Source: Corinectria fuckeliana (Eukaryota > Ascomycota > Sordariomycetes > Hypocreales > Nectriaceae). From it: 64,000 bases of DNA. Numbering within the stretch: position 1 is the stretch's first letter; each line of letters begins with the position of its first letter. The stretch lies in the NCBI GenBank assembly GCA_019137255.1, contig WPDH01000008.1:372001-436000 (forward strand). Direction: 5' to 3'. A program made the position numbers and the translations under genes. The notes under the pieces are model-generated. The model was not told the DNA's origin. It saw only the letters and a program-made list of their open reading frames with translations, and ran no database searches. Positions 45,469 through 56,850 of the stretch are shown here, piece after piece.

Positions 45469-45902
45469 ATGTCGACGCGCAACGTTGGTGGCTCACAGGT
45501 GCGGCAGAGCATGGCGACAAGCGGCAACGCTGTCAAGTCGAGGCAGCTCGTAAGTCTTCTTGTCGAACGCCTACTACTCGAGGGCACGAAACAAAGAGCT
45601 GACCCTCTCAAAGTCGCAACTCAACTCGCAGCTCGCCCAGCTGTCGGCCAACCTCTCCGACACGCAGCACCTGCTGCGCATGACGAGCGTTCAGGCGGAG
45701 GCGATGCGCGGACTGGGGAGCTGGCATGGTGGATTGTGAGTCTTCTCGTCCTGCCCCGTGCTCTCCTATTTTTGGGGAGTCGGGGCTCATCGTGATGAGC
45801 GTTTTTTCTTTCTTTCCGGCTAACGAGGGGACTAGGTTCATGGCCGCGAGCAAAGTGTTAGGAGAGGAGAGTGTCAAGGAAGCAGGGCAGCCAGGGAAGT
45901 AG
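45469..45902 (+). CDS. HSK3: DASH/Dam1 complex subunit Hsk3
   Basis: Hsk3 is a small helical subunit of the DASH ring complex that couples kinetochores to microtubules in fungi. Three exons (45469-45549, 45614-45735, 45836-45902) give 89 residues, the normal size. The spliced protein starts MSTRNVGGSQVRQSMA and continues across intron 1 as KSRQL-SQLNSQLAQLSANL. DTQHLLRMTSVQAEAMRGLG follows, and intron 2 joins HGGL-FMAASKVLGEE. The LAQLSANL...LLRMT...QAE...RGLG pattern is the family signature. Introns (64 and 100 bp) have GTAAGT and GTGAGT donors and gctgac/ctaac branch sites. With three short exons it is easily missed by gene finders. Confidence 0.92.
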
Positions 45903-46660
45903 AAGGGATTTCAAGTAGGAGATGACGTTGTGACTGTATACGAACATGGCAGGATGTGGTTTACGAGGGAGAGTATGCATTTGATGAGATACGTAGAAGA
46001 ATTGTCGGCAATTATTGCTGGCGAAAGCACGATTCAAGTCTTCGTTACAATTACACTCAATCTTGCAGCAACCATAACCTAGCCATCGCGCAATTGTTTT
46101 ATGATTATAGATGAGTGCACTGTTCGGGCATGTCCTGACATGCCAAGCGCCAGCTGGGGGTCAACCTATCCAGACGCCCTCGCAGTATTGGTTGCTTCCT
46201 TGCATCAGCTAGTCAAGTCGCCATTCGGGACTTCCCATGCTTGACGTGCAACGTCGTTTTCCCGTTTCGAAAGAATTTCTAGGCAGTAGCTGTTCGCGGC
46301 CTGCAATGTTCAAGCTTTTGATACTCCAGCTCATTTTCCTGAACGAGGAACAGCATCAGCTGCTATTGATTTGCCGGTTCGTAGAGGAATAAACGAGGCT
46401 CCCAGCACGTAGGAGCTGGCAATTCGATTCGGCATCGTGGGCACCATGTTGGCCAACGCCGCCTCAGGTTTATATCGTGCTGGAGTATGAAGCTCTAGTT
46501 TGAGGGTTTTTGGTGATGGGTACTAGCGATGAGGTTCCAACTCGTACGAAGCCGTGTGAAGAGTTGACACTCGGCTCAACCTCTACCTAGAGTAATGTTT
46601 TCTGAGCAGTTTCGGAGGATGCTTGAGAGAGTGGCGTAAAAAGCATCTGTGCCGTGACTC
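45903..46660. other. Convergent 3' region between HSK3 and RPR2
   Basis: 758 bp holding two 3' ends. No gene or RNA recognised. Confidence 0.5.
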
Positions 46661-47215
46661 TCATGTTGCTGAATTTGTTTCTTGGGCTAGGTTGCCTGCA
46701 GGCGAATCCATTGTTGAATCCTTTGCCGACTCGTCTTGCCCCGGATTCCTCAACGAACGTCTCTTCTGCCTCGGAGCATTGACTGGAGACCTTTTGGTAT
46801 TACCACACGTCCTACACCGAACTGCAAGAATGTCGGCCCACGGCTTCCTCCCGCCTTTGCTGGCGTTCTCCACAGTCGAAATGCAGGTCTGGCCTTCGAT
46901 CAGAAGGGTGTCGCAGAACTTGCAGATAGTCCGCTTGAGGGCTGGGCTTTGCCGAATTTGCGCCTTCAAGGACACCGCCCGCATGCTTGAGAGAATTTGG
47001 CGCGATAGGTTTCGTGCTGTGCTTCCCCCGCTTGTGTCTGGTGCTGCAGCACTGCCGGATGATGATTTTGCAGCGGCATCAGGAGACTGACGAAGAGATT
47101 GGCTGGTGAGGTATGTTGCGGCCTGGTACAGATACGAGGCCCTGCTGTAGATGTGCCTATTTATGACGCCTTGGGGGGGCTTCGTTTTTGGGCCCTTCGC
47201 CTTCGCCTTTGCCAT
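46661..47215 (-). CDS. RPR2: RNase P protein subunit Rpr2 (Rpp21 family)
   Basis: Zinc-binding protein subunit of nuclear RNase P, which removes 5' leaders from pre-tRNA. Single exon of 184 residues from ATG 47215 (MAKAKAKGPK). The N-terminal half includes the conserved helical start (VINRHIYSRASYLYQAATYL). The zinc ribbon is formed by C98 and C101 (CKFC) and C134 and C137 (CRTC), all present, with TLLIEGQTC and RCRTCGNTKR as the family blocks. The Ser/Ala-rich insert at about 42-66 and the disordered C-terminal tail are normal for filamentous fungi. The MRP-specific relative Snm1 is the main alternative; the family sequence around GGRKPWADILAVRC favours Rpr2. It is divergent from SUB2 across 486 bp. 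Confidence 0.9.
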   Translation of the reverse strand: MAKAKAKGPKTKPPQGVINRHIYSRASYLYQAATYLTSQSLRQSPDAAAKSSSGSAAAPDTSGGSTARNLSRQILSSMRAVSLKAQIRQSPALKRTICKFCDTLLIEGQTCISTVENASKGGRKPWADILAVRCRTCGNTKRSPVNAPRQKRRSLRNPGQDESAKDSTMDSPAGNLAQETNSAT

Positions 47216-47701
47216 TGGTTATGGGTTTTAGTGCTTTATTGGTAATTGCTGGTAACTGTTTTGTTCACATGAGGGTGCAGACTCATCTCAAGGTTTGCAT
47301 AGCTCCGTGCCTTGAATTCTTACTGGCACTGTCTACCGGTACCATTTGTTTAGATGCGTCACGTGCAAGGGCATGGGCACGGACCTGTTTGGCCTGAGGG
47401 CGCAGCGCGGCTCCTGCTTGTGCCTGCTGGCGTCTCCCTCTGCAGCCTCAACAAACCTGCTCCAAATCCCTTTGAACGAGCAACCTGAGTTCTCGCTCTC
47501 CATCCTCTCTCTGTCTCTCGGTTTACACGTCCGCCTTCTCTTCATCACGCTGCAGCACGCTTGCGCGCGAGATTTCCCCCACTGCAACGCGCCACTCAAC
47601 CGAGTCGCATCCATCTCGTCTGCGCAAAGCCTCGTTTTGCCGACGACCATCGCGACAGCTCTCGCATTTCCATCTCTAACCACCTCACAACCATCGCCAA
47701 G
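47216..47701. other. Divergent promoter region (RPR2 / SUB2)
   Basis: 486 bp shared by the two genes. The SUB2 side (47440-47700) is pyrimidine-rich with CTCT tracts, typical of a fungal leader. One CACGTG site is present. No gene seen. Confidence 0.5.
47358..47365. promoter_or_regulatory. GTCACGTG E-box in the RPR2/SUB2 promoter
   Basis: CACGTG core with a GT prefix, the kind of site bound by Cbf1/Pho4-like bHLH factors. It lies 143 bp from the RPR2 start and 337 bp from SUB2. Function is inferred from position only. Confidence 0.3.
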
Positions 47702-49731
47702 ATGTCCCACGAGGAAGATCTCATCGACTACTCCGACGAGGAGATCGGCGGCAACGAGACCGCCGCCGCCACCTCGAACGGCAAGAAGGGCGAGCTCGCC
47801 GCCGGCAACAACGTTGACAAGAAGGGCAGCTATGTCGGTATTCACTCGACTGGATTCCGCGACTTCCTTCTGAAGCCCGAGCTTCTCCGCGCCATCGGTG
47901 ACTGCGGTTTCGAACATCCATCGGAGGGTCAGTCCTGAAATTCTAATACCCTAAGTCATCAAACCCCCTCCCTTGAAGCTTCAAGCGTCCGTCCATCTCG
48001 CAAGCAAGAAAGAAAAAGGGTCATCCCCCCCAAAAGGTCATCGTCGTCGTCATCGCCGGAGCGCGGTTCAGCATGGATCTGGAAAAGGGTCCCAGCATTT
48101 GTACCATCCGGGCAAAGCAGATCACTGGTGAAAGGTGATCCGCCGTAACGTACAACTCGCAAGTCAAGATATATCACGCGGAAGCGGATATGACATAAGA
48201 GTTGACCCGGACGGATTGGAACAACATTGGTGGAAGGGGACGAGAATACGAGAGCATTCGCCCTTGGGCAGGATGACGTCCTTTTTACGGCCTTGATGGG
48301 CGGACGCAACCCCCCACGCCGAGACACTGGTCTTGGGTCTTGCTCCGCTTGGTTCTGCGATCACGTCTCTGTCTGAGAGAAAGTGAAATCACCCCCATGG
48401 CTAAGCTGCGACGATGGACGGACCCTTGATATTACACCCGCCGTTCGTTGCTTCTTAGAAACAAACTCTAACATCGGTTCGATCGACAGTCCAACAAACC
48501 TGTATCCCCCAGGCGCTTCTCGGTGGTGACATCATCTGCCAGGCCAAGTCTGGTCTTGGAAAGACCGCCGTCTTTGTTCTCGCCACCCTCCAGCAGGTTG
48601 AGCCTGTTAACGGAGAGGTTTCCGTTGTGGTCATGTGCCACACTCGTGAGCTGGCCTACCAGATTCGCGATGAGTACAACCGTTTTAGCAAGTACATGCC
48701 CGACATCAAGACCGGCGTTTTCTACGGCGGCACCCCCATCAAGACCGACATCGAGACGCTCAAGAACAAGGAGACCTGCCCCCACATCATTGTCGGCACC
48801 CCCGGTCGTCTTAAGGCCCTCGTCCGCGACAAGGCTCTTCGTCTCGGTAGCGTCCGTATCTTCGTTCTCGATGAGTGCGACAAGATGCTCGACCAGCCTG
48901 GTGAGTTTGACTATAACCATGGAGTAGCCTTTTGCAAAAGCTGACAAGATATTAGACATGCGTACCGATGTTCAGGATGTATTCCGCGCTACCCCTCAAC
49001 AGAAGCAGGTGATGATGTTCTCGGCTACTCTGTCTGAGGAGGTCAAGCCCATTTGCCGAAAGTTCATGCAGAACCCCACTGAGCACTACGTCGATGAGGA
49101 CACCAAGCTCACCCTGCACGGCCTCCAGCAGTACTACATCAAACTAGAGGAGAAGGAGAAGAACCGTAAGCTCAACGAGCTTCTCGACGACCTCCAATTC
49201 AACCAGGTCATCATCTTTGTCCGAAGCACTGTCCGTGCCACGGAGCTCGACAAGCTCCTCCGAGAGTGCAACTTCCCTTCGATTGCTGTCCACTCTGGAG
49301 TCAGCCAGGAAGAGCGGTAGGTTCCAAGATATGCCTCTTCTCGCGGTCAGGGTCTAATGTTTCCCAGTATCCGTCGTTACAAGGAATTCAAAGAGTTTAA
49401 GAAGCGCATCTGCGTTGCCACCGACGTGTTCGGTCGCGGTATCGATATCGAGCGCATCAACCTGGCCATTAACTACGATCTGCCCAACGACGCTAGCTCT
49501 TATCTGCACAGAGTCGGTCGTGCCGGTCGTTTCGGTACCAAGGGTCTCGCCGTCTCCTTTGTCAGCACCGACCAGGATCAGGAGGTTCTTAAGGAGATTG
49601 AGAAGCGATTCGAGGTTGCCCTTCCGTATGTTTCGCTCCGAACCTGCTCTCATCTTTCAACAATGACTAACGACGTGTGTAGTGAGTTCCCCAAGGAGGG
49701 TGTCGATGCCAGCACGTACATGGCGTCCTAG
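47702..49731 (+). CDS. SUB2: SUB2/UAP56 DEAD-box RNA helicase
   Basis: ATP-dependent helicase of the spliceosome and the TREX complex, acting in splicing and mRNA export. Five exons (47702-47927, 48490-48900, 48956-49316, 49368-49625, 49683-49731) give 434 residues, the expected size. The N-terminus MSHEEDLIDYSDEEIGG is typical. Motifs in order: the Q region across intron 1 (GFEHPSE-VQQTCIPQAILGG), AKSGLGKTAVF, TRELAYQI, GTPGR, DECD in place of DEAD, SAT, IIFVRST, ATDVFGRGIDIERI and HRVGRAGRFG. All catalytic motifs are intact. Introns 2-4 are 51-57 bp, but intron 1 is 562 bp with a GTCAGT donor and a tctaac branch. Retaining it gives a stop almost immediately. Confidence 0.97.
47928..48489 (+). 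other. Long first intron of SUB2
   Basis: 562 bp against 51-57 bp for the other three introns of the gene. The donor is GTCAGT, the branch site tctaaca lies near the 3' end and the acceptor is CAG. I looked for C/D or H/ACA snoRNA boxes and found no convincing pair. It contains a GATGACGTCC motif near 48271. Reading into it gives a stop 8 bases after the donor. Confidence 0.8.
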
Positions 49732-51893
49732 AGTGTCGGTTGGTGTTTGGGGTATTTTTCCTACAACATGGGTCGATCTCTTTCGCTACTGAGCGCCCGA
49801 GGGGTGATCCGGAAACATGAGGTCAAGAAATCGACAGGGCGAAAGGGAAAAGTTGCGAAATTTCCTGCTTTGATTGCTTGTATTGAGTAGTTGTTATCTG
49901 AAAAGGGTTTTGAGGAAATATGCCGACCGTGACTCGTGTGTGTGCCACATGTCTGAAACTGCCCTCCCGGGTCGTATTCCACCTGTTCTGCTTAGTGATG
50001 CCGGCCGGTCAAAATATCAGTGTGATGATAAAATAATTTCTTTAGTCGTGCTATTTAATACGTCTGTCTACTTGGGTTGTATATCACGTGTTTATACCAA
50101 CTTCCGCTCTTCATTTCTCCCATCTTCCCTTCTGGATCATGATCTCGCCGTCAACAATAATAGTTAGAGACCACTGGACTATCAGGGTGTTAGGGCTGCT
50201 AGTGATATAAACCGTGAACAACACGGTAGAGAAGAACGGGCTTATAATCCGACTAGCATGACTCTCTCTTGCCTGCCTGGCATGGATCCCAGGTCCCTGC
50301 ACTGGTCCGAGGAAACGTGTCGATTATCAGGCCTGCCTCGTAGACCCGGGTCGCATCTACAGACTCCCCCGCAGGCCTCGGAGGCCCTCCTGGAATCGAC
50401 CACAGCTGTCGTATGATGTGACTTAGGAATGTGGGCTGACGTGCGAATAAAATAATAAAGCAAGAAAGTACCAAGGGCCAGGCCCTCATGGATTAAAATT
50501 ACTTGCCACATGAAGTTGCAGTACAACAAACAAACAACTACACGCCTCACCACAGCAACCAAATGCATCATCAAACTCATCATTGTAACGGCCCTTGACT
50601 ATACTACAACTATACACTATGCTCCGCCGATTCCCCTCCAGCCTAACCGTCTTTGAAGAAGGCCAACCGGCCAACTACCCAATCTTCTCAGGCCGCCATG
50701 CAACTTCGCTCTCGTCATTCGCTATTAATGTCTACCAAGACAGTCCCATCACTCTCACAAGTACTTTTTGACGTAGTCCCCCAGGACCAGCCGTTTCTTT
50801 CTCTCTCCTAGGCAACTTCTCGCTTCTTCATTGTGGCTTTTGCGATCTGGAAACAAACCGGGCTTCGTCCCCTCCTATTTTTCGAAGGTAGCTTCATGCT
50901 TCCTATGTGTGCCGCTTCCCATCACTGTCTCCGCCTCCATCTCGGGGTTTCCAGTCGCCCACCAAAACAGTTCGCAAGAAAAAGAAAGGAAAAGAGAGAG
51001 TAGTAACCAGAGAAAGAAAACAACCATCCGTGATCTAATTTGCTGTGTGCCCTCCGTAAAAACAAAACCAATGCCCTGTCATTAGTCCCCCCCGTTGCTA
51101 TACGCCTCCGAGGACCACCACCGGGTCCCAGCCAGAGGCTCGGGGAGGGAACTCGAACAACCGGAAAACAAAGACACGACCAGTTTTGTGCGCGCCTTGT
51201 ATTCTCCCCAATCTACCACCCACACCTTCAAGTCGCTGAGTCTCTGATCGTTCATCCAGAATTATCCATAATGACGCTTCCGCATGTTTCAGGGCCCCAA
51301 GCCGCGGGGCAATGCCAGTCGAGGTCCATGCAGTACGCCGAATAAGGCAGGAGACGCCGATCCGAAGCTCGTGACGGTCCGATAATCAATTATATGCTAA
51401 ATAGCGCAAGAACATGAATCCCGGTCCCAATGCAATATTACCAGAATAGGTTACTTCGGTTTCGTTCGTTCCAATGTGTATGTACGGCAAAGTGTCGAGT
51501 CCGCAGGAATTATGAAGACACCGTCTTCCAAGAATAGTCCAAAGTGACCATGACCCCAGTGTCGTGTCGTTTCGTGTGCTGATGCAGCTGAGGAGTATAA
51601 AAATAAAAATAAAAAAGACAAAAAAATGAAAGTGTGGTCTTCGTCGGATGTACGTTGTATGACTGTGTCGATCCAGAACAAGAGTACTGGGTCGCACGTA
51701 AAGCCATAGATTCGGGCCAAGCAGGGCCGGAACGCACAAATGAACCTCGTCCTGGGCATGTCGAGAATACCTCCGGGTAATTCCGTTCCTGCTGGACTGG
51801 TTCGATTTTCTTCGTGTGGACGCTCAAGGCCACTTCGACTTGCCACAGACAAATGCCGTGGGTTGTCAAAGAGCGTGGGAACTTTAGCCCTGC
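49732..51893. other. Convergent intergenic region, 2.2 kb
   Basis: Between the ends of SUB2 and the reductase-like gene. A CACGTG is at 50085-50090, and an A-rich run (aaaataaaaataaaaaag type) lies near 51598-51627. The short frame from ATG 50620 (MLRRFPSSLTVF, 50 residues) has no support. Nothing else recognised. Confidence 0.5.
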
Positions 51894-54382
51894 TCACCGG
51901 ACTCCTATGGGTGGGCGCTGTTGGAGGCTACCGTTGCTGTCGTGAGGTGATGGATCCGAGTCGAATTCACCACTGCCCGCGCTGGCGCTCGCACTGCCCG
52001 TCAGACTTCGAACGTTTCTAGGCTTAGTTTGAGGAGGGTTGCTCACCCCGATATGCTGCTCAACCTGCTGAGGCGCCACTTGGTTGCCCTGGCCTGGAGG
52101 GTATCGGGGAACCGGCTGGCGAACGCCGTCGGGGGGTGAGGGCCGTCCGTTCATGGCAGGACCGTATCCGTTGGGGGGAGAAGGCCTGCGGCCACCCCGC
52201 ATCGACGGGCTGTACGGGTTACCCGGAGATTGACTAGTCCGTCGGGGATAAGCACCGTTCATCCCAGGAGGGCCACCGGGACCCGGGCCGTACTGCAAGT
52301 CATCCATCCTTGACGCTGTCAGAGAGTTGGCACGGGAGCCAGCGTTCATCGTCCCTCGGTCCACAGCTCCATATCGGTTCGAGGAGCAGCTCATGAGAGG
52401 GTCCTCGAGGATATTCTCAGTGGTGGTTCCCGCATGGCTCATTTGACTCGAACGGTTGCGGGCGCCGAAATTGGGTCGGAACCTGCTCCCGCGAGTCGGC
52501 GGTGGCAAATCGTCCGGGTTGCGACGGAGCTGTACTTGGGACGGCCCGGGCTTCTTTCGGTTCTTCCGCGAGGTCACACTCATCATGTCAAAATTGTCAG
52601 GGTCGATCATTGGAGCGGGAGTGGCGGCAGCCGGGTCGAAGTAGTCATCATCGTCATCGTCGTCGTCGAAGACTTGTTTGCTATTCCGCATGGGATGAGG
52701 GCCACGACGGGGTCCGCCAAGCCCGCCAGGACCAGGTGGGCCAGGGGGTCCACGGCGCATTCGCATCTCCTGTTCTCGAAGCGCCATTTCGCGTTGTCGA
52801 AGCTGCGTCTCTCGCTCGCGGAGAGCAATGTCCGAGGGGTCGGATGGGCCAGCACCGGATGTTTCCGAGCCTTCCGGAATATCGTCATATAGCACAAGGT
52901 GCGAAAACTCCTCGAGGCTATTCTCCTCCAACGATCCTCGCCTTGAAGGCTGCCTGGAACCTCCTCCATTCATGGCAGGGGGGCCCCGACCATAGCCGTT
53001 CGGTGGCGGTCCACTGTTCATCGGGGGCGGGCCACGGCGCATGCCTGCTTGGCTGAGGTTGGACGAGTTCCTTGGTCTAGGGCCGCGAGGGGGCATTGGG
53101 CCATTGCCGTTTGGCATGCCGTTCATCATAGGGCGATGGCTGTTCTGGGAGGGCATCCGAGGGGGAAGGGGCGAGGACGCTGTCGGAGAAGTCGGCGGAA
53201 GTACGGCGGGGAGATCACCCGACTTGGGCCTGTTTCGGTTGACTATGTTGAGATTGTGGAGGATCGCGTAGAGCGTCTCAATTCGGGGGATGGCAATCTT
53301 GGAGTCGTGAGCCAGCTTGATAGGGGACCCCAAATAAGTTTCGACTTCCATAGGCCTCCTAGCGACGTAGTCCTGCCACATGATGCTCTCGGTCGTGACT
53401 TTGGTCATGTCATTGATGGTCTTCTGCTTAAATTCCGCATCAAACTTGCAGCCATTAGCATCAGCCAAGCGAAGTAGCTCGTCAATGACATCGGAAACGA
53501 GATCTTTAACTCCGACTTTCTCGAGAAGGGCGGTGTGGTTCGGCGTCTCGAAGATAATACTCGCCGGATGGAAGGCGATGGGACTATAGCATGCGGTCAG
53601 CAAACGTTTGGCGGCAGTAGTGCTTCTAATGACATACCCAATCACCCTCTCATACTGGTGCTGTCGAATGTTCGGTGACACTTTACAGTCCACCTGTCCG
53701 GAGCTGAGAGTCACTGCCAATGCTTGTGCCATGTCGTCCTGAATGGCTGCGGGGATGTTATCGTTCTTGTTGGCAGGCCCAACCCAGATCTCAGTCGACC
53801 CCTTGTGTTCAAACTCGCTCTGACCGAGCTGCATAACCTCGGCACCAGAGACGAGAGAGAGAACAATGTTGGTGGGAAACCGTTCCTCGATAGCGGCCTC
53901 AACACCAAGGGTGTGTGTGGTATTGATCAAAATGCATGTGTGCTGAGGAGTAACAACGGAGTCGATGACGGCGGCGAGGTCGTAGACGTCAGGGAGAGCT
54001 TTTACACAGAGGACGACATAGTCGAAAGGTCCCTCTCGAGTGTTTGCAGCGTCTTCTGGGTTACGAACCACTGTAAAGATTGACCATGTCAGTGGGATTT
54101 CGCAAGTTGCGGATTCTTCTACGACGTACCATGTCGCGGCTTGAATCGCTCATTGCCAAAAATGGAAGACCTAGGAACGGCCGGTCAGTAAGGGACCAAA
54201 AGCTGTGTATCAAGGCGGCCAACATACTTGAAAGAGATGCCATACTGGGCAACATGTTCGTAGCCAGACTTCCAAACGAGAGTCACATCGCAGGCGTTGG
54301 TGGCCTGGAGTCGCCAAGACAGGAAGGCCGAGACGGGATTGCCTCCCACTGAACAGATTCTCATTAGCTCACTGGTGTCCAT
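51894..54382 (-). CDS. Ketopantoate-reductase-like protein with long disordered tail
   Basis: Four exons (54228-54382, 54130-54170, 53638-54070, 51894-53583) give 772 residues. Residues 1 to about 330 have the two-domain ApbA/PanE fold: a Rossmann start (MRICSVGGNPVSAFLSWRL), DYVVLCVKALPDVYDL, ILINTTHTLGVE, and a C-domain with MWQDYVARRPMEVETYLG and IPRIETLYAILHNLN. The dinucleotide motif is GGNPVS rather than GxGxxG, and the usual catalytic Lys/Asn pair of ketopantoate reductase is not evident. Pantothenate synthesis is therefore not assured. The remaining 440 residues are disordered: Pro/Gly/Arg-rich with MNG repeats, an Arg/Glu helix (LRERETQLRQREMALREQ) and a D8 run. The intron 53584-53637 is 54 nt and frame-neutral; unspliced, the protein would gain 18 residues. 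The TGA stop overlaps a GTGAGC donor-like site, so a further 3' exon cannot be excluded. Confidence 0.85.
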
Positions 54383-56850
54383 GATTCGCAGCGAGAGCGG
54401 GACGTTGCATCAGCAACAAACCGCGGCGGCGTCGTGATAGTTGTAAAGCGAGTGTGGAGGAATAAGATTCTTGCTGGTGGGTAGGGAGGAGGGGGAAGTG
54501 CTATGGGGAGGATGTGCAATGACGACGAGAAACAGGATGGTTTGTAAGACGCGCCAGGCCAAGACTCCAGAGCACGATTGGGGGTGCTGGGAAGCAAAAG
54601 CAGGCTAGGGTATCAAGGGAGAATTGCAGGAAGAGGGACGACGGACCTGATAGAATCCTGAGCCTAGTCGGTACAGGCGCCATGGTTTCTGACGGGGCCC
54701 CAATGTGGAATAGTGGGCTAGCCCAAGTTCGAGGGTGCAGCGGAGCGGCCTCTCGCGACGGACCCGTAGCCTCGGGGCTTGGTGGGTGCCACACGCAACG
54801 AGGTCCGGAAGGGAAGGGCCTCCCTAGGGATGGCTGGACTGGGCAAGGACAAGCCTGGTGGAGGCGAAGTATCGATTATTGCGAGTGGCAGATCAGATTG
54901 CACCGTCTTGGGGGCTGAAGTCGAAAGGGGTCGATCAGCAGTGCATGTATCGAGTCGAGAAGGAGGGCGTTTGGCGGGGAGGCCAGCGAGCGGCTTGTCG
55001 AAGAGCGAGGGCGTGTCGATGGCGAGCGACGGACGATGGACGGTACGGCGGCTCAGGCTCAGATGACAAGCAACGGTAGGATCAACGAGGGACAGGCCAG
55101 AATCGTGGCGGCAGGATGGCGTGCCGGGGGGGTGGTGGGCGAACGGCGGACGCGCGATGTTGGACGGTGGTAGGGCGAGAGAGCTGGATGTGACGAGCAA
55201 AGCAGCCCAAAACGAAACGAGCGTGGTCGAGAAGTCGGCTGGCGGTGGTGACGGGTGGGACGAGAGCTGAGGAGGCAGTGGGCTTGGGGAGATTGTCTGG
55301 GGTTCGTAGACAGGACGGTGGGTTCGAGCTGGAAACTGGGACGCGGCGGCCGGCGGGAGCGGAACAAGTCGCGCGGGCTTGGCCTGAGGGCCTGAGGTGG
55401 GCGTCACGGACTCACGGGGCGCTAGAGCTCAGGTGCTGCGGGCTTCCAGTGCTGCAGTTGCAGGCTTCAGCGGAGTGGGCACTGTTCTGCTGGGCTGTCC
55501 GGGGGGCGTGTCCGGCGAGAGGTGGGCTAGGTATTCGGCCAGGCCCTGGACAAGCTGGAAGTGGGAAGCAGAAAGTGACTAGGTAGGTACCTGAAGCTAA
55601 GTGAATCAAATCAGCTTGGGTCGATGGAGAGGGTCCCTTCCGAGCCAGGATGGAGCGGGTTGAGTTCGACTGTGATTTGTGATTGATTGGGAAAGGTGCA
55701 CAAGGGCAAAAGCCAGCAACCAGGGTACTGTGTACAATGGGTGTCGCCCTGTGCCAAGGAAACTGTGAAAGACGAACAGATAAAGCAGGTACAGTGTGGT
55801 ACAAGCAAGGTAGAAAGACAACCGGGGGGGGGGCAGACAACAAGAGGCTTGTGAGAAATGGGAAGACGCGAGTGGATTGGATGGATGGAGACGCGAAGAA
55901 AGAAGAAATAAAGCGCCGAGAATCAAGGGCTATCCAGGGTGGGGGGACTGCCGGACAGTTCGGAAGTGGCTCAGTTTGTCGAATAGATTAGGAGGGATAT
56001 TTGAGGGCAAGGGAATGCCACCCCAAGACTTGTTCTCCGTCGTCCTGTAAGGTGCAAAATGCCAGTGGGGGGATGGGATTCGCGGCTGGGGGAAATGATC
56101 AAGGGGAAAGGGGGGGGGGGGGGGTANNGGGGGGGGGGGGGGGGGGGGTAGAGACAGGAGGGAACAAGGGAGGATTGACAGTGATGGCGATCGATGAAGG
56201 AAAGGATTCAGGTTCCGTCTGATTCACTTACCGTTGCTGATGGATAGAGCGCTGAGCGAGCGAGCAGGTGTAAGCACAGCCCAGACTTGTTTGTTTGGTT
56301 GTTGATGTGTTGCTGGTCGAAGAAACACGGAAACACAAGCACTCCGGCAACGAAAAACTCTGTCCGGCTTCTCTTGCTTATTTTCCCTCCCCTCTTCCTT
56401 TCTCTCACCACTCTCGTCACTCACTCACTCTCTTCTCCCTCGTTCAAAAGCAAAAATAAAAAAAAGGATCCGAACCCGGGATCCCAAGTGGGGTGTGTGT
56501 ATGTGGTGGCCAACAGATGCCGGCAGCAAAGGCAAAAACGGTTTGCTGCAATGGAGCTTGGCTTGCTTGGGTCCTTGGAGCCTGGAGCTAACGCGGACCG
56601 GGCGGAGCGGATGCGTGTGAAAAGCGAGCGGATGCCACGAGGAGAGCGCGCGATGCGATGTGGTGCGGAGGCTGCGTAATACCTAGTAGTGACGGTCGCA
56701 ATTGCAAGTTGCAGCTGCAGGTGCTGATGCTGAGCAACCGGTCGTGTTTTGGTCAAGTCTTGGCTCGGGTCGCAATTGTAAAATAAAACGAGAATTCTCC
56801 AATCAAAGTAGCGAGTGACAGAACAAAACCCGCTGTGGCGGTGATTTGGT
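54383..56850. other. Promoter and leader region of the reductase-like gene
   Basis: About 2.5 kb, strongly G/purine-rich on the plus strand (pyrimidine-rich in the gene's sense). A Pro/Ser-rich open frame (54718-55407, minus) reflects this composition rather than a gene. It contains the unresolved poly-G tract. No other gene seen. Confidence 0.5.
56110..56148 (+). repeat. Poly-G tract with two unresolved bases
   Basis: 15 G (56110-56124), then TA, two N (56127-56128), then 20 G (56129-56148). The N bases show that the assembler could not resolve the homopolymer; true length is uncertain. Confidence 0.95.

Noticed and set aside
54718..55407. 229-residue Pro/Ser-rich open frame on the minus strand
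   Set aside because: Composition follows the pyrimidine bias of the upstream region of the reductase-like gene; no structure or conservation signal visible.
56461..56535. tRNA-like signal on the minus strand: a GGTTCGGATCC B-box look-alike followed by a T tract
   Set aside because: The B box has a mismatch at a key base, no A box or acceptor stem can be drawn, and GGATCC...GGATCC is just a local inverted repeat.
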